A DNA stretch of 64,000 nucleotides from Jannaschia donghaensis. GTDB taxonomy: Bacteria > Pseudomonadota > Alphaproteobacteria > Rhodobacterales > Rhodobacteraceae. The position numbers and the translations under genes are program-made. How positions within the stretch are numbered: position 1 is the first letter of the stretch; the number at the start of each line of letters is the position of its first letter. Positions 17,827 to 26,748 of the stretch are shown piece by piece. The notes beneath the pieces are model-generated. The model ran no database searches, was not told the DNA's origin, and saw only the letters and a list, made by a program, of their open reading frames with translations. The stretch spans positions 682,934-746,933 of the forward strand of contig NZ_CXSU01000012.1 in the NCBI RefSeq assembly GCF_001403795.1, read 5' to 3'.

Positions 17827-18397
17827 TTGGGTGTTCCTCCCGGAAAAAGGGGCGCTGGCAGACGGCTTGCGAAACGGGGCGCGGCTGACACGCCTTATTG
17901 CAGAATCCATGGATTTCAAGGACACGATAGGGCCAGTGTCCCTGTCGTCCTATAGCCAGATCGACGACTGGCTTGCGACGAAGGCCACGGCATCCCTAGG
18001 GTCACACAGTCACATTGCGAGACCTGCGGTCTCGATCATGCTGTGTCTGGGGGAAGAATGGCAACGAAAACCGCCTTCTGGATGATCTCGGCGGTGGAAA
18101 ACGCGCCGGGTGCGCCCCTGTGGACGCGGCGCACCTGCGACCTTCTGACTGGATCGCGTGTCTCAAGATCGCCCGTTCCGGCAGTCCTTCCGATGAAACC
18201 TTGCGCGGTGCCTGACCGCGGGACCGACGGGCCCCCCGGTGGTCTTGCGTTATCGGGGAATTCGCGACCAACTGGAATCAGGGGGCCGACGCGGGACGAC
18301 GATCTGCGTCCGGCCCATGGCTGAACGACATCCCGCCGTCGCGGCGGGTCAACGACGGGGCGGACGAACCGCCCCTTATCAACACGGAGTATCACGA
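17827..18397. other. Divergent control region between tpa and tauA
   Basis: 571 bp without a gene, separating the two divergent taurine units. It holds a 17-bp perfect palindrome CGAGACC-TGC-GGTCTCG at 18018-18034 and inverted arms GGACAC (17920-17925) and GTGTCC (17936-17941). Either could be an operator for a taurine-responsive MocR-type regulator (TauR), which is not encoded here. The tauA ribosome binding site (CACGGAG) ends the region. Confidence 0.45.
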
Positions 18398-19399
18398 ATG
18401 AAGACGTTCACTTTCGCTACCATGACGGCCGCCGCCGCGCTGATGTCCGGGCAAGCCGCGCTGGCCGATGCCCATCTGGAGGAGATCACCGTCGGGTACT
18501 TCCTGGAATGGCCCATGCCGATGCTGGCCGCCAAGGCCGACGGCACCTACGACGAGGAACTGGGTCTGACGGTCAATTGGGTCAGCTTCGACACCGGCAC
18601 CGCGATGTCCGCCGCCATGGCGTCGGGTGACGTTCAGTTGTCGGTCAGCCAGGGCGTGCCGCCCTTCGTCGTCGCCGCGTCCGCCGGTCAGGACATTCAG
18701 GTCCTCGACGTGGCCGTCAGCTATTCCGAGAACGACAATTGCGTCGTCCGCTCGGACCTGAGCATCACCGCTGACAATGCCGCCGACCTGGAAGGCAAGA
18801 AGGTCGCCGTGCCGCTGGGCACCGCCGCGCATTACGGGTTTCTGCGCCAGATGGACCATTTCGGCGTGGACCTCGCATCGCTCGACGTCGTGGACATGGC
18901 ACCGCCCGAAGGCGGCGCAGCGCTCAACCAGGGTGCGGTCGATTTCGCCTGCGGCTGGGGTGGCGGTCTGAACACGATGAAGGAAGCGGGCAACACCCTG
19001 CTGACCGGCGCCGAGAAGGAAGAGCTGGGCATCCTGGTCTTCGACGTAACCTCGGCCCCGGCTGAATTCGTCGCCGAAAACCCCGGCCTGGTCGCCAAGT
19101 TCGTCAAGGTGACGGCGGACGCCAACGCCGAATGGGCCGCCGAGGGGTCCGACGAGATGCTGGAGAAGATCGCGACCGAATCCGGTCAGGATGTGGAGGC
19201 CGCGCGCGCCGCCATCTCCACCTTCACCTTCCCGACGATCGAGGAGCAGCTGTCCGAAGCCTGGCTGGGCGGCAACGCGGCCACCTTCATGAAGGGCGTC
19301 GCCGACGTCTTCGTGGAAAGCGGTTCGATCCCGTCGGCGCTCGGCTCCTACGGCGACACGGTCAACACCGGCCCGCTGACCGACGCCAGCAGCATGTAA
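18398..19399 (+). CDS. tauA: Taurine ABC transporter, substrate-binding protein
   Basis: A 333-residue periplasmic binding protein. A signal peptide covers about residues 1-24 (ending ALADA), and the NMT1/SsuA-like fold begins ITVGYFLEWPMPM. The segments VSFDTGTAMSAAMASGDVQ and NDNCVVRSDLSIT resemble the TauA branch of sulfonate binders. The start ATG 18398 follows GGAG. It is the first gene of tauABC; the ATPase follows after 80 bp that include a strong hairpin. Substrate assignment rests on tpa and on the complete tauABC set. Confidence 0.87.
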   Translation: MKTFTFATMTAAAALMSGQAALADAHLEEITVGYFLEWPMPMLAAKADGTYDEELGLTVNWVSFDTGTAMSAAMASGDVQLSVSQGVPPFVVAASAGQDIQVLDVAVSYSENDNCVVRSDLSITADNAADLEGKKVAVPLGTAAHYGFLRQMDHFGVDLASLDVVDMAPPEGGAALNQGAVDFACGWGGGLNTMKEAGNTLLTGAEKEELGILVFDVTSAPAEFVAENPGLVAKFVKVTADANAEWAAEGSDEMLEKIATESGQDVEAARAAISTFTFPTIEEQLSEAWLGGNAATFMKGVADVFVESGSIPSALGSYGDTVNTGPLTDASSM

Positions 19400-19407
19400 T
19401 ACGACAG

Positions 19408-19435
19408 TCGGGGGGCGGCGCAGGTCGCCCCCCGA
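19408..19435 (+). repeat. Intercistronic hairpin tauA-tauB
   Basis: TCGGGGGGCG (19408-19417), an 8-nt loop and CGCCCCCCGA (19426-19435) make a perfect 10-bp GC stem 8 bp after tauA, with no T-run. Such hairpins protect the 3' end of binding-protein mRNAs, giving more TauA than TauBC; partial termination is the alternative. Confidence 0.6.
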
Positions 19436-19479
19436 ACCGCCAAAGGCCCCCGCCAGAGGGGACCGAAAGGGACAAGACC

Positions 19480-20283
19480 ATGACCGGACTGACGATCGAG
19501 AACCTCTCGATGCGCTTCGATCTGCCCAACGGCAGCTTCGTCCAGGCGCTCAAGGATGTATCACTGGACCTGCAAAACGGGGAGTTGATGTCGGTTCTGG
19601 GACCGTCGGGCTGCGGCAAGACCACGCTGCTCAACATCGTCGCCGGATTTCTTGCGCCGACCGGCGGCAAGATCGTCCTGAACGGGCATTCCGTCGAAGG
19701 ACCGGACGCCGAACGCGGCATGGTGTTCCAGCAAGGGGCCCTGTTCGAATGGATGACCGTGCGCGAAAACGTGGAATTCGGCCCCCGCATGAAGGGCACC
19801 CCCGCGTCCGAGCGGCGGCAGGGCGCGGATCATCTACTGGAGATCACGGGTCTGGGCGATTTCAAGGACAAGGCCATCTACGAGCTTTCGGGCGGGATGC
19901 AGCAGCGCGTCGCCTTGGCCCGCTGCCTGGCGAATGACCCCGACGTCATCTTGATGGATGAGCCGCTGGGCGCGCTGGATGCGCTGACGCGCGAGAAGAT
20001 GCAGGGCCTGGTGCTCAAGCTGTGGAAAGAGACGGGCAAGACCATCATCCTGATCACCCACTCGGTCGAGGAGGCGCTGCTTCTGGGCGAGCGTCTGCTG
20101 GTCATGGCCCCGCGACCGGGCCGCATTCACAAGGAATATCGCCTGCCATTCGCCGAGCTGGGCGTCGCGCAGGACCTGCGCGAGGTCAAGAAGCACCCCA
20201 AATTCGCCGAAGTGCGCGAGGAGATCCTGTCCATGATCTGGGAGATGGAAGAGGAAATCATGGGCCGGACGGAGGACGCCTGA
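19480..20283 (+). CDS. tauB: Taurine ABC transporter, ATP-binding protein
   Basis: A 267-residue ABC ATPase of the nitrate/sulfonate/taurine type. The Walker A is GPSGCGKTT (about residues 40-48), the Q-loop is MVFQQGALF, the signature is LSGGMQQRVALARCL, the Walker B is VILMDEPLGALD, and the switch His is in ILITHSVEEALLLG. The start ATG 19480 has an AAGGG upstream. It drives taurine import with TauC, whose gene begins one base after the tauB stop. Confidence 0.9.
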   Translation: MTGLTIENLSMRFDLPNGSFVQALKDVSLDLQNGELMSVLGPSGCGKTTLLNIVAGFLAPTGGKIVLNGHSVEGPDAERGMVFQQGALFEWMTVRENVEFGPRMKGTPASERRQGADHLLEITGLGDFKDKAIYELSGGMQQRVALARCLANDPDVILMDEPLGALDALTREKMQGLVLKLWKETGKTIILITHSVEEALLLGERLLVMAPRPGRIHKEYRLPFAELGVAQDLREVKKHPKFAEVREEILSMIWEMEEEIMGRTEDA

Positions 20284-20284
20284 C

Positions 20285-21547
20285 ATGACCGGACTTCTTA
20301 TCATCGTGGTCTATGCCGCGCTTTTCGTGGGCTCCATGTTCGTGGTGAACCTGATCACCGCGAAATCGAAGACCAAGGATTACACGGCGCTCAAGACGGT
20401 GACGTTCGGCGACGAAAGCGCCGTGCGTCCGAACCGGTGGGCCAGCGTGATCTCGGTCCTGGTGCTATTCCTGATCTGGGGCGCGTTCACCGGCTCGGTC
20501 ATTTCGCCGATCCATGTGCCCGGCCCGTTCGAGGGCGATACGTCGTTCACCTATACCGCGCAGAACGCCGGCGGCGACACCGACGACGCGACCGTCACGG
20601 TGCGCGTCCACGAGGTCGGGGCCGAGGTCGAGGACCCGGTGGTCGAGCCGGGGGACGGGTTTGCCAAGAACGATGTGGACCGGATCGGCATCTACCGCTC
20701 CAAGATCATCCGCATGACGCAAAACGACGAGGGCGAAGACCTCGCCGTCGTGGCTATCAACGGCGAGCCGATTGCCGCGAACGAGACGGTCCAGACCGAA
20801 GATGGCCGGATCACGATGAACGAACGCGGGCAGCTGAACTTCGTGCCCGACCGGGGCATCCAGATGCAGCCGCTCTATCTGCCGTCGCCCGAACGGGTGG
20901 TCGAGGCGTTGATCGACGTCCAGCAGAACGGGTTCCGCAATTATTCCCTGTTCGAGCATCTGTACTACTCGCTGGCGCGCGTTCTGGGCGGCTTTGCCCT
21001 GGGTGCGTTGGTGGGGATTCCGCTGGGCTATGCGATGGGGTTGTCCAACTGGTTTCGCGGCTGGTTCGACCCGATCGTCGAATTCATGCGTCCCGTGCCG
21101 CCGCTGGCCCTGATCCCGCTGATCATCATCTGGTTCGGTATCGACGAGACGGGGAAGGTGGTGCTGCTGTTCCTGGCCGCGCTGTGGATCATGGCGATCG
21201 GGGCCAGGGCCGGCGTGTCGGGCGTCAACATCACCAAGGTTCACGCGGCCTATTCGCTGGGTGCCAGCAAGGCGCAGATCCTGCGCCACGTCATCATCCC
21301 GAACAGCTTGCCCGAAATCTTCACCGCCGCCCGCGTCGCGATGGGCGTCTGCTGGGGCACGGTCGTGGCCGCCGAACTGGTGGCGGCGAACGTTGGCGCG
21401 GGCATGATGATCACCACGGCATCGAAGTTTCAGCAGACCTATGTCGTGGTCATGGGCATCATCCTGATCGGCATCATCGGCTTCGGCATCGACATCCTGA
21501 TGCGCAAGGCCGAGGACGTCCTGGTGCCGTGGAAGGGGCGGAGTTGA
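20285..21547 (+). CDS. tauC: Taurine ABC transporter, permease (with extra N-terminal part)
   Basis: A 420-residue permease. The last 215 residues or so are a standard SsuC/TauC permease, from LPSPERVVEAL through six membrane segments with the EAA-type loop GARAGVSGVNITKVHAAYSLGAS. Before it lie two further membrane segments (about 3-24 and 50-70) and a polar segment of about 130 residues (70-205), rich in Asp, Glu, Thr and Val, with beta-like TDDATVTVRV. E. coli TauC has about 275 residues and lacks this part. The extra segment should face the periplasm if both added helices span the membrane, where it could touch TauA. Similar long forms may exist in relatives; I could not check. Confidence 0.87.
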   Translation: MTGLLIIVVYAALFVGSMFVVNLITAKSKTKDYTALKTVTFGDESAVRPNRWASVISVLVLFLIWGAFTGSVISPIHVPGPFEGDTSFTYTAQNAGGDTDDATVTVRVHEVGAEVEDPVVEPGDGFAKNDVDRIGIYRSKIIRMTQNDEGEDLAVVAINGEPIAANETVQTEDGRITMNERGQLNFVPDRGIQMQPLYLPSPERVVEALIDVQQNGFRNYSLFEHLYYSLARVLGGFALGALVGIPLGYAMGLSNWFRGWFDPIVEFMRPVPPLALIPLIIIWFGIDETGKVVLLFLAALWIMAIGARAGVSGVNITKVHAAYSLGASKAQILRHVIIPNSLPEIFTAARVAMGVCWGTVVAAELVAANVGAGMMITTASKFQQTYVVVMGIILIGIIGFGIDILMRKAEDVLVPWKGRS

Positions 21548-21743
21548 TCCGACCAAGCGTTGGTGCGGGGCTGCCCTCGGGCGTTCTTTTCGTATCGAAA
21601 AAAGGGAAGGCCCAAAGTCATGGATCGTAAAGGCGGTTTTTGTCCCTCTTTAAGAAATGCTGTGATGCAGCCAATGTTGGCTTCAACGCTCTGACGTAAG
21701 TCGAAATATTTGCTGGAATCTTGTCCAGAGACATACAGAAAGA

Positions 21744-22211
21744 ATGATCGAAGTGTCGAACAAAAGGATGTCACGCCACTTTACAGTGGTGGTCCGCCGC
21801 GAGTTTCCAATGTCAGTCGAAAAGATATTCTCGGCGTGGACAAACCCGGAAATCCGAAGAAGTGTTTTGGCTCACGGTCGATATAAAAACGGCGTTAAGG
21901 AAGTTGATGTTTCAGAGGGCGGTAAGGAACGATACGAGGATCGCTGGAAAAATCGCCTATACGGGACGACCACCCGACGATACATACTGCTTCGACCTGC
22001 TCGAATGATTGTCGCTCATTCAGAGACAAGTGTCGAAGGAGATATGTTTGATCAGCATTTCGTCAGACAAGAACTTCTTCTTTTCAAGCCAAAAGGTGAA
22101 ATCTGTGAGATCGTTGCTTCCACTCAGTGCGTATCAATCGAGCCCACGTTTGTGCACGCCGCAGAAGACAGCCTGAAGCTAGTTTTCGATATCTTTGCGG
22201 ATAAACTGTAA
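21744..22211 (+). CDS. SRPBCC/AHSA1-type ligand-binding protein
   Basis: A 155-residue protein of the START-like (SRPBCC, AHSA1/Hsp90 activator-like) fold: RREFPMSVEKIFSAWTNPE near the N-terminus, DRWKNRLYG, then LRPARMIVAHSETSVEGD and a closing helix. Such proteins bind hydrophobic ligands in a cavity; some act in stress response, often beside an ArsR regulator, which is absent here. Start at ATG 21744 or ATG 21768. It is more AT-rich than the flanking genes, which hints at later acquisition. Confidence 0.65.
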   Translation: MIEVSNKRMSRHFTVVVRREFPMSVEKIFSAWTNPEIRRSVLAHGRYKNGVKEVDVSEGGKERYEDRWKNRLYGTTTRRYILLRPARMIVAHSETSVEGDMFDQHFVRQELLLFKPKGEICEIVASTQCVSIEPTFVHAAEDSLKLVFDIFADKL

Positions 22212-22265
22212 GCGGATATCAAGTGCGCAACCGCTTAGTTCCGCTCAGTCCTGCAAAGCCATACC

Positions 22266-23486
22266 TCAGGCCGAAGACCGCTTCGACACCCGCATCCAAA
22301 CCAGCGCGCCGCCGGCCAGCAGCAGGAACGGCACCATTGCGATGTTCACCGCGGTCCATCCGGACGTCGCGTCCGATGCAAAGCCCATCAGGCCACCCGA
22401 CGACAACGACCCCAGCGTCACGAGGCCAAACACCAGCGTGTCGTTAAGGCCCTGAACGGTGCCCCGTTCATGCGCCGCGTGGTGCGCGGTCAGCATCGAG
22501 GTCGCCCCGATGAACCCGAAGTTCCAACCCACGCCCAGCAGGATCAGTGCGCCGTAGAAATTGAAAAGCGTGACCCCGGACAGCGCCATGACCCCGGCGG
22601 CGGCCAGCAGGATCAGGCCCGCCGCGATGATCCGCGTCGTGCCGAACCGCGTGATAAGGTGACCTGTGAAAAAGCTGGGCCCGTACATGGCGATGACGTG
22701 GAACATCACGATGTTGGACGCGTCCGATACCGCGAACCCGCAGCCGACGACCGCCAGCGGGGTCGACGTCATCACCAGGTTCATCAGTGAATAGGCGACC
22801 ATCGCGCAGATGATCGACACGAGGATCGCGGGATCGCGCAGAAGTTGCGACTTGGTGCGGCCCGTGGGGGCGTCCGCCGCGGGCGGAACGGGTTTCGGAA
22901 TGTCGAGCAGCAAGAAAAGCCACATCCCCACGGCGTTGAGCGCGAAGATCGCGGCATAGGTGCCAAGGAACGGAATGATCGTCGCCGTTTCGGTCGACGT
23001 GACCACCATGCGCGCAACGAAGGCCGATATCAGGCCACCCGCCATGACATAGCTGATCGCCTTGGGACGAAGGGCGTCGGAGGCGGTGTCGGTTGCGGCA
23101 AAGCGGTAGAACCCCAGCGTCGACATGAAGATACCGGTCAGATACGCGCCCGCAAGGAACAGCCAGAATTGTCCCGTCGTCAGCGCCAGCATCGACAGCA
23201 GCGCGCCGGCGGCCCCCGCCATGCTGCCCAACATGAAGCCGAACCGGCGGCCCCTCCGCTGCATCATCGGCGAAATCCAGGGTGCGGTGGTCATCGACCC
23301 GAAGACGATCAGGCTGATGGGTAGGGTGGCAAGCAGGGGCGTGGGAGCCAGCGTCAGGCCGATCAGGCCCGCGACAGTGAAACTGATCGGCAATTGCGAC
23401 CCCAGAAGCGCCTGCGCCGTCACGAGGACGAGGACGTTGCGCCGGGCTTGCGAGTCGTCGGGAAGGATCGTGGTTGCGGTGCTCAT
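22266..23486 (-). CDS. MFS transporter
   Basis: A 406-residue major facilitator with about 12 hydrophobic segments. A cytoplasmic basic motif in the 2-3 loop (MMQRRGRRFGFMLGSM) corresponds to the family motif A, and a central hydrophilic linker (PKPVPPAADAPTGRTK) divides two six-helix halves. The substrate is unknown; drug or metabolite export are both possible. It is convergent with the SRPBCC gene and 75 bp downstream of cobB on the same strand, but nothing ties it to cobalamin. Confidence 0.82.
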   Translation of the reverse strand: MSTATTILPDDSQARRNVLVLVTAQALLGSQLPISFTVAGLIGLTLAPTPLLATLPISLIVFGSMTTAPWISPMMQRRGRRFGFMLGSMAGAAGALLSMLALTTGQFWLFLAGAYLTGIFMSTLGFYRFAATDTASDALRPKAISYVMAGGLISAFVARMVVTSTETATIIPFLGTYAAIFALNAVGMWLFLLLDIPKPVPPAADAPTGRTKSQLLRDPAILVSIICAMVAYSLMNLVMTSTPLAVVGCGFAVSDASNIVMFHVIAMYGPSFFTGHLITRFGTTRIIAAGLILLAAAGVMALSGVTLFNFYGALILLGVGWNFGFIGATSMLTAHHAAHERGTVQGLNDTLVFGLVTLGSLSSGGLMGFASDATSGWTAVNIAMVPFLLLAGGALVWMRVSKRSSA

Positions 23487-23561
23487 GCCCGCATCCTAGG
23501 CGGGGGATCGGCGGGGGGCCAGCGAAGCATTGTATCCACACGGTGCGCGGGGCGGCCCCTG

Positions 23562-24803
23562 TTAGCGCGGCGCGATCAGATGCGCGAAGGACCCGCTGGC
23601 AGGCCCGTCCCGCAGGCCCATCGCGGGCAAGTCCGTGCCTTCGGCGTCGTGCGCGGTGAACAGCGCCGTGCCGTCCGCCCGCAAGGTCGTGGCATAGTGA
23701 AACTCATGCGCCGCCCAGCGCCCCGGAAACGGACCGGCGTCGGCGGAGATTTCGCGGTAGCCGAGGTGCAGTTTGCGGGTCGCGAAACTCGTCTCCAACC
23801 GCAGCAACGCGGCCATGGCGTGCCGCGTGCCGTCCGCATCCACCAGCCCGTCGCCCATCACCATGTAGCCACCGCATTCGCCGTGGACCGTGCGGTTTTG
23901 CAGGGACGCGAGGAAACGGGCGTTTTGCGCAAGGCGACCGGCATGCAACTCGGGGTAGCCGCCCGGCAGGATCACCAGATCGGCGTTCGGTGCCGCCTCA
24001 TCTGCGAGGGGGGAGAAGATCGCGATCTCCGCACCGGCGCGGTGCCAGCCGTCGATCAGATGCGGATAGGAAAACGCGAAGGCCGCGTCGCGTGCCAGCG
24101 CGATGCGTTGGGCGGGCGGTGCGATCGGACCCGGTGACGCATCGGGCAGGGGCGCGGCCAGCGTGGTGATGGCGTTAAGGTCGAGTGTATCGGTCACGAT
24201 CGTTGCCGCGTGGGCCAGGAAGGCGTCGAGGGCGGGATGCTCCGCCGCCTGCACCAGCCCCAAATGGCGCGACGGCATGGCGAGGGCCGGGTCGCGCGGC
24301 ACCGCGCCCAGCACCGGCAACGGACAGGCGGCGCGCAACATGGCTTCGTGACGGGCGCTGCCGACCCGGTTGAGGATGACGCCCGCGATGCGCACCGCCG
24401 GATCATGTGCGGCGAAACCCGCCACCAAAGGCGCGATCGACTGCGCCATGCGCGCGGCATCGACGATCAGGACGACGGGAAGATTGAGCTGGCGCGCCAG
24501 GTCCGCCACCGCGCCGCGCCCGTCTGGTGGTGCGCCGTCGAACAACCCCATCGCGCCTTCGATCAGCAGCAGGTCGTCGGTCGCGGCCAGTCCGGCGATC
24601 ATTGCGGGCGACATCGCCCAGGCATCCAGATTGACGCAGTCCGCCCCGCTGGCCGCCGCATGGAAGCGCGGATCGATGTAGTCCGGCCCCGACTTCGCAC
24701 CGCGCACGGCGACGCCTTGGTTCCGCAGGGCGCGCAGCAGGCCAAGCGTGATCGTCGTCTTGCCGGCCCCGGACGACGGCGCGGCGAGGATCAGGCCCGG
24801 CAT
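23562..24803 (-). CDS. cobB: Hydrogenobyrinic/cobyrinic acid a,c-diamide synthase
   Basis: A 413-residue ATP- and glutamine-dependent amidase that makes the a,c-diamide of the corrin ring. An N-terminal dethiobiotin-synthetase-like domain has the P-loop APSSGAGKTT (residues 8-17) and SGPDYIDPRFH. The C-terminal glutamine amidotransferase domain carries the nucleophile Cys in HGECGGYMVMGDG and the PGGYPELH motif. The ATG directly abuts the cobA stop codon, so the two are one operon. Roles on hydrogenobyrinic versus cobyrinic acid cannot be told from sequence alone; the former is expected in aerobic alphaproteobacteria. Confidence 0.93.
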   Translation of the reverse strand: MPGLILAAPSSGAGKTTITLGLLRALRNQGVAVRGAKSGPDYIDPRFHAAASGADCVNLDAWAMSPAMIAGLAATDDLLLIEGAMGLFDGAPPDGRGAVADLARQLNLPVVLIVDAARMAQSIAPLVAGFAAHDPAVRIAGVILNRVGSARHEAMLRAACPLPVLGAVPRDPALAMPSRHLGLVQAAEHPALDAFLAHAATIVTDTLDLNAITTLAAPLPDASPGPIAPPAQRIALARDAAFAFSYPHLIDGWHRAGAEIAIFSPLADEAAPNADLVILPGGYPELHAGRLAQNARFLASLQNRTVHGECGGYMVMGDGLVDADGTRHAMAALLRLETSFATRKLHLGYREISADAGPFPGRWAAHEFHYATTLRADGTALFTAHDAEGTDLPAMGLRDGPASGSFAHLIAPR

Positions 24804-25649
24804 CTAGCCCGCTTCGGCGGGGCGGCGCAGATCGAGGGGGTCGAGGTTGCGCGGCGCCTCTCCGGCGGCCTGTCCGCGCCAGTCCAGCGCCTGTCGCAAG
24901 GCGACCGCCATGCCGACGCAGATAATCGCGGGCGGCTCCAACCCGGCGGCGGCGATGTCGGTTTCGACGTGGGCCAGCGTCGTCTCGATCGTGCGCTGGT
25001 CGGTCAGGGTGGCTGTCGTCGTGACGGCAACGGGTTCCGATGGGGACCGGCCGGCGGCGATCAATCGGGCGGCAATCTCTCCGATGTGCTTCATGCCCAT
25101 GTAGATCACGATAACCTGACTGCCCCGCGCGATCCCGGCCCAGTCGACGGCCGTCGGCGTGTTGCCCGCCTTGTCATGGCCCGTCACGAAGGTCACCGAT
25201 TGGTTCACGTCGCGGTGTGTGACCGGGATGCCAGCATAGGCCAACCCCGCGATCCCGGCGGTGATGCCGGGCACGATGCGGATGGGGATGCCGTGCTGCA
25301 CAAGGGTCTGCGCCTCTTCCCCCCCGCGCCCGAACACGAATGGATCGCCGCCCTTGAGCCGCAGGACGCGGCGGCCCGCGCGGGCCAGATCGACCAGATG
25401 CAGAGAGATGTCGCGCTGCTTGGCCGAAGGTTTGCCGCCACGTTTGCCGGCATAGATCTTCTCGGCTTGCGGGGCCCAATCCAGGATGGATTCGGACACC
25501 AGCGCGTCATAGACGATCACATCCGCCTGTCGCATCGCGTTGAGCGCATGCAGCGTCAGCAGACCCGGATCGCCGGGCCCGGCACCGCACAACCAGACCC
25601 AGCCCGGTTCCAGGGCGGGCCAGTCGTGATTTGGGAGTCGGTCGTTCAT
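24804..25649 (-). CDS. cobA: Uroporphyrinogen-III C-methyltransferase
   Basis: A 281-residue SAM methyltransferase making precorrin-2, the entry to cobalamin and siroheme. It starts with VWLCGAGPGDPGLLTLHA (SAM loop), then VLRLKGGDPFVFGRGGEE and PGITAGIAGLAYAGIPVTHR, all standard for SUMT. There is no CysG dehydrogenase part, so it is the single-domain form. The start ATG 25649 is chosen; an upstream in-frame extension lacks family residues. It is divergent from cbiD across 85 bp. Confidence 0.93.
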   Translation of the reverse strand: MNDRLPNHDWPALEPGWVWLCGAGPGDPGLLTLHALNAMRQADVIVYDALVSESILDWAPQAEKIYAGKRGGKPSAKQRDISLHLVDLARAGRRVLRLKGGDPFVFGRGGEEAQTLVQHGIPIRIVPGITAGIAGLAYAGIPVTHRDVNQSVTFVTGHDKAGNTPTAVDWAGIARGSQVIVIYMGMKHIGEIAARLIAAGRSPSEPVAVTTTATLTDQRTIETTLAHVETDIAAAGLEPPAIICVGMAVALRQALDWRGQAAGEAPRNLDPLDLRRPAEAG

Positions 25650-25734
25650 ACCTTGGTTATGCCGTGCGTCGCGCCCGTGGGAAAGCCGTTTGGCGACCAT
25701 TGGCGCGGGCTTGGCGGCATGTCATCACGGACAT

Positions 25735-26748
25735 ATGGATCAGACACCCAAACTGCGACGCGGCTGGACCACCGGGGCCTGTGCCACGGCGGCCTGCAAG
25801 GCGGCGCTGACGGGGATGTGGGGTGGCACGGTGCCGGGTGCGGTGACGATCACCCTGCCCAAGGGCGAAACGCCGACCTTCGCCATCGTGAATCCCGGTG
25901 CCGCCGCCGCCAGCGTCATCAAGGACGCGGGCGACGACCCGGACGTGACCCACGGCGCGGAGGTGCGCGTGGCGGTCGCGCCGTCGCAGGGCGGCGTGGT
26001 TTTCCGCGCGGGCGACGGCGTCGGCACCGTGACGAAGCCCGGCCTGCCGATCGCGGTGGGGGAGCCTGCGATCAACCCGGTGCCGCGCGCCATGATGGAC
26101 GAGGTGGTGGCCGAATTGGCGTCGGAGTTCGGGCGCGCCCCGGATGTGGAAATCACCGTATCGGTCGTGGGCGGCGCGGCCCTTGCGGCCAAGACCTGGA
26201 ACCCCCGGTTGGGCATCGCAGGGGGGCTGTCCATTCTGGGGACGACGGGCATCGTCCGCCCCTTTTCCTGCGCGGCCTGGATCGCATCGATCCACCGGGG
26301 CATCGACGTCGCGCGGGCCGATGGCCTGACCCATGTGGCCGGTTGCACGGGCGCCACGAGCGAGCGTGTGGTGCAGGCGCTGCATCATCTGCCCGATCAC
26401 GCGATGCTGGACATGGGCGATTTTGCGGGGGGCATGTTGAAATACCTGCGCCGCCATCCCGTCGCGCGCGTCACCGTCGGCGGCGGCATCGGCAAGCTGA
26501 CCAAGCTGGCGCAGGGGGCGATGGATCTGCATTCGGGGCGAAGCCAGGTTGATTTCGCCACACTGTCCGATTGGACGGGGCAGGATCTAACCGGCTGCAA
26601 CACCGCGCTGGAAGCGGTGACACGCGTGCCGGAACTGGCGGACATTGTGGCCGTGCGGGCACGCTCCAAGGTGGCCGACATGATTGACGCCGACATCGAC
26701 GTCGTGGTCATCGACCGCGCGGGCACGGTGCTGGCGCGTGACGGGTAA
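25735..26748 (+). CDS. cbiD: Cobalt-precorrin-5B C1-methyltransferase (CbiD type)
   Basis: A 337-residue CbiD protein, the C1-methylating enzyme of corrin synthesis. It begins LRRGWTTGACATAACKAAL, with the family TTG(A/T)CA motif, followed by GVGTVTKPGL, INPVPRAMM, GGLSILGTTGIVRPFS and GGGIGKLTKLAQGAMDLHSGRS. CbiD was defined in the anaerobic pathway; several alphaproteobacteria use it in place of CobF. It heads a plus-strand pair with cobK, whose GTG lies inside the 3' end of cbiD. Confidence 0.92.
   Translation: MDQTPKLRRGWTTGACATAACKAALTGMWGGTVPGAVTITLPKGETPTFAIVNPGAAAASVIKDAGDDPDVTHGAEVRVAVAPSQGGVVFRAGDGVGTVTKPGLPIAVGEPAINPVPRAMMDEVVAELASEFGRAPDVEITVSVVGGAALAAKTWNPRLGIAGGLSILGTTGIVRPFSCAAWIASIHRGIDVARADGLTHVAGCTGATSERVVQALHHLPDHAMLDMGDFAGGMLKYLRRHPVARVTVGGGIGKLTKLAQGAMDLHSGRSQVDFATLSDWTGQDLTGCNTALEAVTRVPELADIVAVRARSKVADMIDADIDVVVIDRAGTVLARDG

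Noticed and set aside
17856-17871. A sigma54-like TGGCAG-N5-TTGCG element on the plus strand
   Set aside because: Spacing fits but both boxes are imperfect, and it points to tauA from more than 500 bp away.
25650-25734. A cobalamin riboswitch between cobA and cbiD
   Set aside because: The gap is only 85 bp and shows no B12-box-like sequence or room for the structure.
24210-26552. A 780-codon plus-strand frame opposite cobB and cobA
   Set aside because: Shadow of genes with full motif sets on the other strand; its product is low in complexity.
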